The notes under the pieces: model-generated
What the model was told of the DNA's origin: nothing
What the model saw: the letters and a program-made list of their open reading frames with translations, nothing else
Database searches by the model: none
In this document: piece by piece, positions 61,877 to 64,000 of the stretch
How positions within the stretch are numbered: position 1 is the first letter of the stretch
How the letters are laid out: each line of letters starts with the position of its first letter
Made by a program: the position numbers and the translations under genes
Assembly: GCF_000219215.1 (NCBI RefSeq)
Contig: NC_015723.1
Span: 1,178,001-1,242,000 of the forward strand
From: Cupriavidus necator N-1
GTDB taxonomy: Bacteria > Pseudomonadota > Gammaproteobacteria > Burkholderiales > Burkholderiaceae
Direction: 5' to 3'
DNA: 64,000 bases

Positions 61877-62719
61877 CTAGAGCTGTCCGGCGTGATGCCG
61901 GATGTGGTCGGCGATAAAGGTCGTAATGAAGTAGTAGCCGTGGTCGTAGCCGCTATGCCGGCGCAGCGTCAGCGGCTGGCCGACGGCCTGGCAGGCCGCC
62001 GCGAATGCTTCCGGATGCAGCTGGCTTTGCAGGAACTGGTCGTCCAGTCCCTGGTCGACCAGGATGCCGGCCGGGAAGGGCGCGCCCTGCTGGCGTGCCA
62101 TCAGCTCGCTGGCGTCATATTCGGCCCACGCGGCGCGGTCGCTGCCCAGGTAGCCGGTAAAAGCCTTCTCCCCCCACGGGCAGCGTGACGGCGCGGCGAT
62201 CGGCGCAAACGCCGACACCGAGCGGAAGCGCTGCGGATGGCGCTGTGCCAGCACCAGCGCGCCGTGCCCGCCCATGGAATGCCCGAAGATGCCGACACGG
62301 CCGGCATCGCCCGGCAACGCGGTGGTGACCAGCCCGAACAGCTCGTCGGCCACGTAGCTTTCCATGCGCCAGTACTCCTGCCACGGCGCCTCGGTGGCAT
62401 CGACATAGAACCCGGCACCCACGCCGAAGTCCCAGGCATCGGCCTCGCCCGGCAGGCCCGCGCCGCGCGGGCTGGTATCGGGCGCCACCAGCATCAGGCC
62501 GTGCTCGGCGGCAAAGCGCTGCGCACCGGCCTTGATCATGAAGGTTTCTTCGGTGCAGGTCAGGCCGGCCAGGTAGAACAGCACCGGCACCTTGCCGCCT
62601 CCCTGCGCCTGCGGCGGCAGGTAGACCGAGAAACGCATCGGCAGCCCGATGGCCGCCGAGTCATGGCGATAGAAGCGCTGCACGCCTCCGTAGCAGCCGT
62701 GTTGCGAGATCAGTTCCAT
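61877..62719 (-). CDS. fghA: S-formylglutathione hydrolase
   Basis: The 280-residue esterase-D-fold enzyme has VLFYLAGLTCTEETFMIKAG, DTSPRGAG, nucleophile elbow GHSMGGHGAL (Ser about 148), VDQGLDDQFL (Asp) and SGYDHGYYFI (His). It hydrolyses S-formylglutathione to formate and glutathione, the second step of formaldehyde detoxification. It lies 13 bp after the frmA stop and is clearly in its operon. Confidence 0.95.
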   Translation of the reverse strand: MELISQHGCYGGVQRFYRHDSAAIGLPMRFSVYLPPQAQGGGKVPVLFYLAGLTCTEETFMIKAGAQRFAAEHGLMLVAPDTSPRGAGLPGEADAWDFGVGAGFYVDATEAPWQEYWRMESYVADELFGLVTTALPGDAGRVGIFGHSMGGHGALVLAQRHPQRFRSVSAFAPIAAPSRCPWGEKAFTGYLGSDRAAWAEYDASELMARQQGAPFPAGILVDQGLDDQFLQSQLHPEAFAAACQAVGQPLTLRRHSGYDHGYYFITTFIADHIRHHAGQL

Positions 62720-62732
62720 GTCGGCGCCGTCC

Positions 62733-63839
62733 TCAGTACAGCACCACGGAGCGGATCGACTCGCCGCGCTTCATCAGGTCGAAGCCCTCGTTGATGCGCT
62801 CCAGCGGCAGCGTATGCGTGATCAGGTCGTCGATATTGAGCTTGCCTTCCATGTACCAGTCGACGATCTTCGGCACGTCAGTGCGCCCGCGAGCGCCGCC
62901 GAAGGCCGAACCCTTCCATTCGCGCCCCGTCACCAGTTGGAACGGGCGCGTTGAGATCTCCGCGCCGGCCTCGGCCACGCCGATGATGATCGACTTGCCC
63001 CAGCCCTTGTGGCAGCACTCCAGCGCCTGGCGCATGACCTGCGTGTTGCCGATGCATTCGAACGAATAGTCGGCACCGCCGTCGGTCAGCTGGATGATGT
63101 GGTCGACCACGTTCTCCACGTCCTTCGGGTTGATGAAGTGGGTCATGCCGAACTTGCGCGCCATGGCTTCGCGGCCAGGGTTCAGGTCTACGCCGATGAT
63201 CTTGTCGGCGCCTACCATCTTGGCCGCCTGGATCACGTTCAGGCCGATGCCGCCCAGGCCGAACACCACCACATTGGCGCCGGCTTCCACCTTGGCGGTG
63301 AACAGCACCGCGCCCACGCCGGTGGTGACGCCGCAGCCGATATAGCAGACCTTGTCGAACGGCGCATCCGGGCGGATCTTGGCCAGCGCGATCTCCGGCA
63401 CCACGATGTGGTTGGCGAAGGTCGAGGTGCCCATGTAGTGGAAGATCGGCTTGCCGTCGATCGAGAAGCGCGAGGTGCCGTCCGGCATCAGGCCCTTGCC
63501 CTGGGTGGCGCGGATTGCCTGGCACAGGTTGGTCTTGCGCGACAGGCAGAACTTGCACTGGCGGCATTCCGGCGTGTACAGCGGGATCACGTGGTCGCCA
63601 GGCTTGAGCGAGGTGACGCCAGGGCCGACGTCGGTGACGATGCCTGCGCCCTCGTGGCCCAGGATCGCCGGGAAGATGCCTTCCGGGTCGGCTCCAGACA
63701 GTGTGTAGTAGTCGGTATGGCAGATACCGGTGGCCTTGACTTCCACCAGCACTTCCCCGGCGCGCGGGCCGTCCAGGTCCACGTCTTCAATGGTCAGCGG
63801 GGCACCGGCTTTCCAGGCGATGGCGGCTTTGGTTTTCAT
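62733..63839 (-). CDS. frmA: S-(hydroxymethyl)glutathione dehydrogenase, class III ADH
   Basis: The 368-residue zinc enzyme has catalytic-zinc ligands in [10 protein letters not shown] (Cys about 40) and GHEGAGIV (His about 62). The structural zinc loop [15 protein letters not shown] has Cys at about 92, 95, 98 and 106, and the NAD motif is [16 protein letters not shown]. It oxidises the adduct of formaldehyde and glutathione; class III enzymes also reduce S-nitrosoglutathione. It begins after AGGACTCC and precedes fghA. Confidence 0.96.
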   Translation of the reverse strand: MKTKAAIAWKAGAPLTIEDVDLDGPRAGEVLVEVKATGICHTDYYTLSGADPEGIFPAILGHEGAGIVTDVGPGVTSLKPGDHVIPLYTPECRQCKFCLSRKTNLCQAIRATQGKGLMPDGTSRFSIDGKPIFHYMGTSTFANHIVVPEIALAKIRPDAPFDKVCYIGCGVTTGVGAVLFTAKVEAGANVVVFGLGGIGLNVIQAAKMVGADKIIGVDLNPGREAMARKFGMTHFINPKDVENVVDHIIQLTDGGADYSFECIGNTQVMRQALECCHKGWGKSIIIGVAEAGAEISTRPFQLVTGREWKGSAFGGARGRTDVPKIVDWYMEGKLNIDDLITHTLPLERINEGFDLMKRGESIRSVVLY

Positions 63840-63968
63840 GGGGGAGTCCTCCGGGATCAGGAATGTGGGGGGGGCTTGCAGGCTGCGCGGCGACGGCCGG
63901 CGCGGCGCGGGGGCAAGCCAGGTCCGAGGACATGACTATACGATCTTCCTGCCGCAGCAGGCCAGTTT

Positions 63969-63985
63969 TGGCCGATCATCGGTCA
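63969..63985. promoter_or_regulatory. near-palindrome upstream of frmA
   Basis: CCGAT-C-ATCGG forms the perfect core of a 17-bp near-palindrome upstream of frmA, close to the window edge. It could be an operator of a formaldehyde-responsive regulator. The rest of 63840-64000 has no gene; it includes a G8 run at 63867-63874. Confidence 0.3.
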
Positions 63986-64000
63986 GCGAAACTGCCCAGG

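Noticed and set aside
63860..63880. G8 run upstream of frmA as a phase-variable promoter element
   Set aside because: It lies between the probable promoter and the gene with no sign of a contingency locus; G-runs are common in this GC-rich DNA.
1..64000. tRNA/rRNA genes, CRISPR arrays and intact insertion sequences
   Set aside because: None could be recognised by eye; a tRNA or IS search tool would be needed to exclude short or diverged cases.

Overview
The window is high-GC DNA with gene content typical of the Cupriavidus/Ralstonia group of Betaproteobacteria: a valine-degradation operon, a TTT/Bug-type solute-binding protein, many LysR/GntR/AraC/TetR regulators, a TAT-exported phospholipase C, a cyanide-insensitive-type bd oxidase and glutathione-dependent formaldehyde oxidation. 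The genus is inferred from gene content and style only. No rRNA, tRNA, CRISPR array or intact insertion sequence was seen.

Layout. 0-9.5 kb: AraC and Crp/Fnr regulators, an acyl-CoA synthetase, an AGE-family sugar epimerase, two serine hydrolases and several small hypotheticals, with a scrambled DUF2827-like remnant near 6.1 kb. 9.6-12.9 kb: a tandemly duplicated cassette. Each copy has an operator-containing promoter, a short leader ending in a hairpin plus T-run, a second dyad, a secreted protein built of 12-residue 'DPYTDGAR'-type repeats, a 33-residue membrane mini-protein and a TetR regulator. 12.9-16.4 kb: hydrolase, M14 carboxypeptidase-like protein, HAD phosphatase, LysR. 16.5-21.1 kb: secreted phosphocholine-type phospholipase C, a small lipoprotein and a lipoprotein phosphatase, probably one operon for phosphate or choline scavenging. 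21.3-28.8 kb: a GntR regulator divergent from an aminotransferase/MFS/amidase/MFS/FAH-fold hydratase cluster. 28.9-31.5 kb: cioAB with a DUF2474 subunit. 31.9-41.4 kb: TauE exporter, LysR and a sugar-acid cluster (binding protein, UxaA-type dehydratase, semialdehyde dehydrogenase, HpcH/HpaI aldolase, FAD dehydrogenase), then an MBL hydrolase. 41.4-43.1 kb: YqjI/YqjH-like metal-responsive PadR and ferric-siderophore reductase, with overlapping dyads at the promoter. 43.1-47 kb: lipoprotein, alaC, and a frameshifted Ig/Kelch lipoprotein. 47-54.4 kb: Crp regulator, then the valine/isobutyrate operon (acyl-CoA dehydrogenase, mmsA, mmsB, enoyl-CoA hydratase, HIBYL-CoA hydrolase) with a divergent AraC regulator.

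54.4-60.2 kb is a decayed island. It holds remnants that look like integrative-conjugative-element genes (DUF3158-like with an in-frame stop, intact DUF2958 plus a truncated second copy, frameshifted DUF736-like), two XRE regulators, an MHS-family transporter and a perfect 29-bp inverted repeat. 60.2-64 kb: a GGDEF protein with an apparent one-base frameshift in an A6 run, a mini membrane ORF, then fghA and frmA.

Most distinctive: the duplicated secreted-repeat/mini-protein/TetR cassette with its shared dyad operators and conserved leader. I do not recognise it as a named system.
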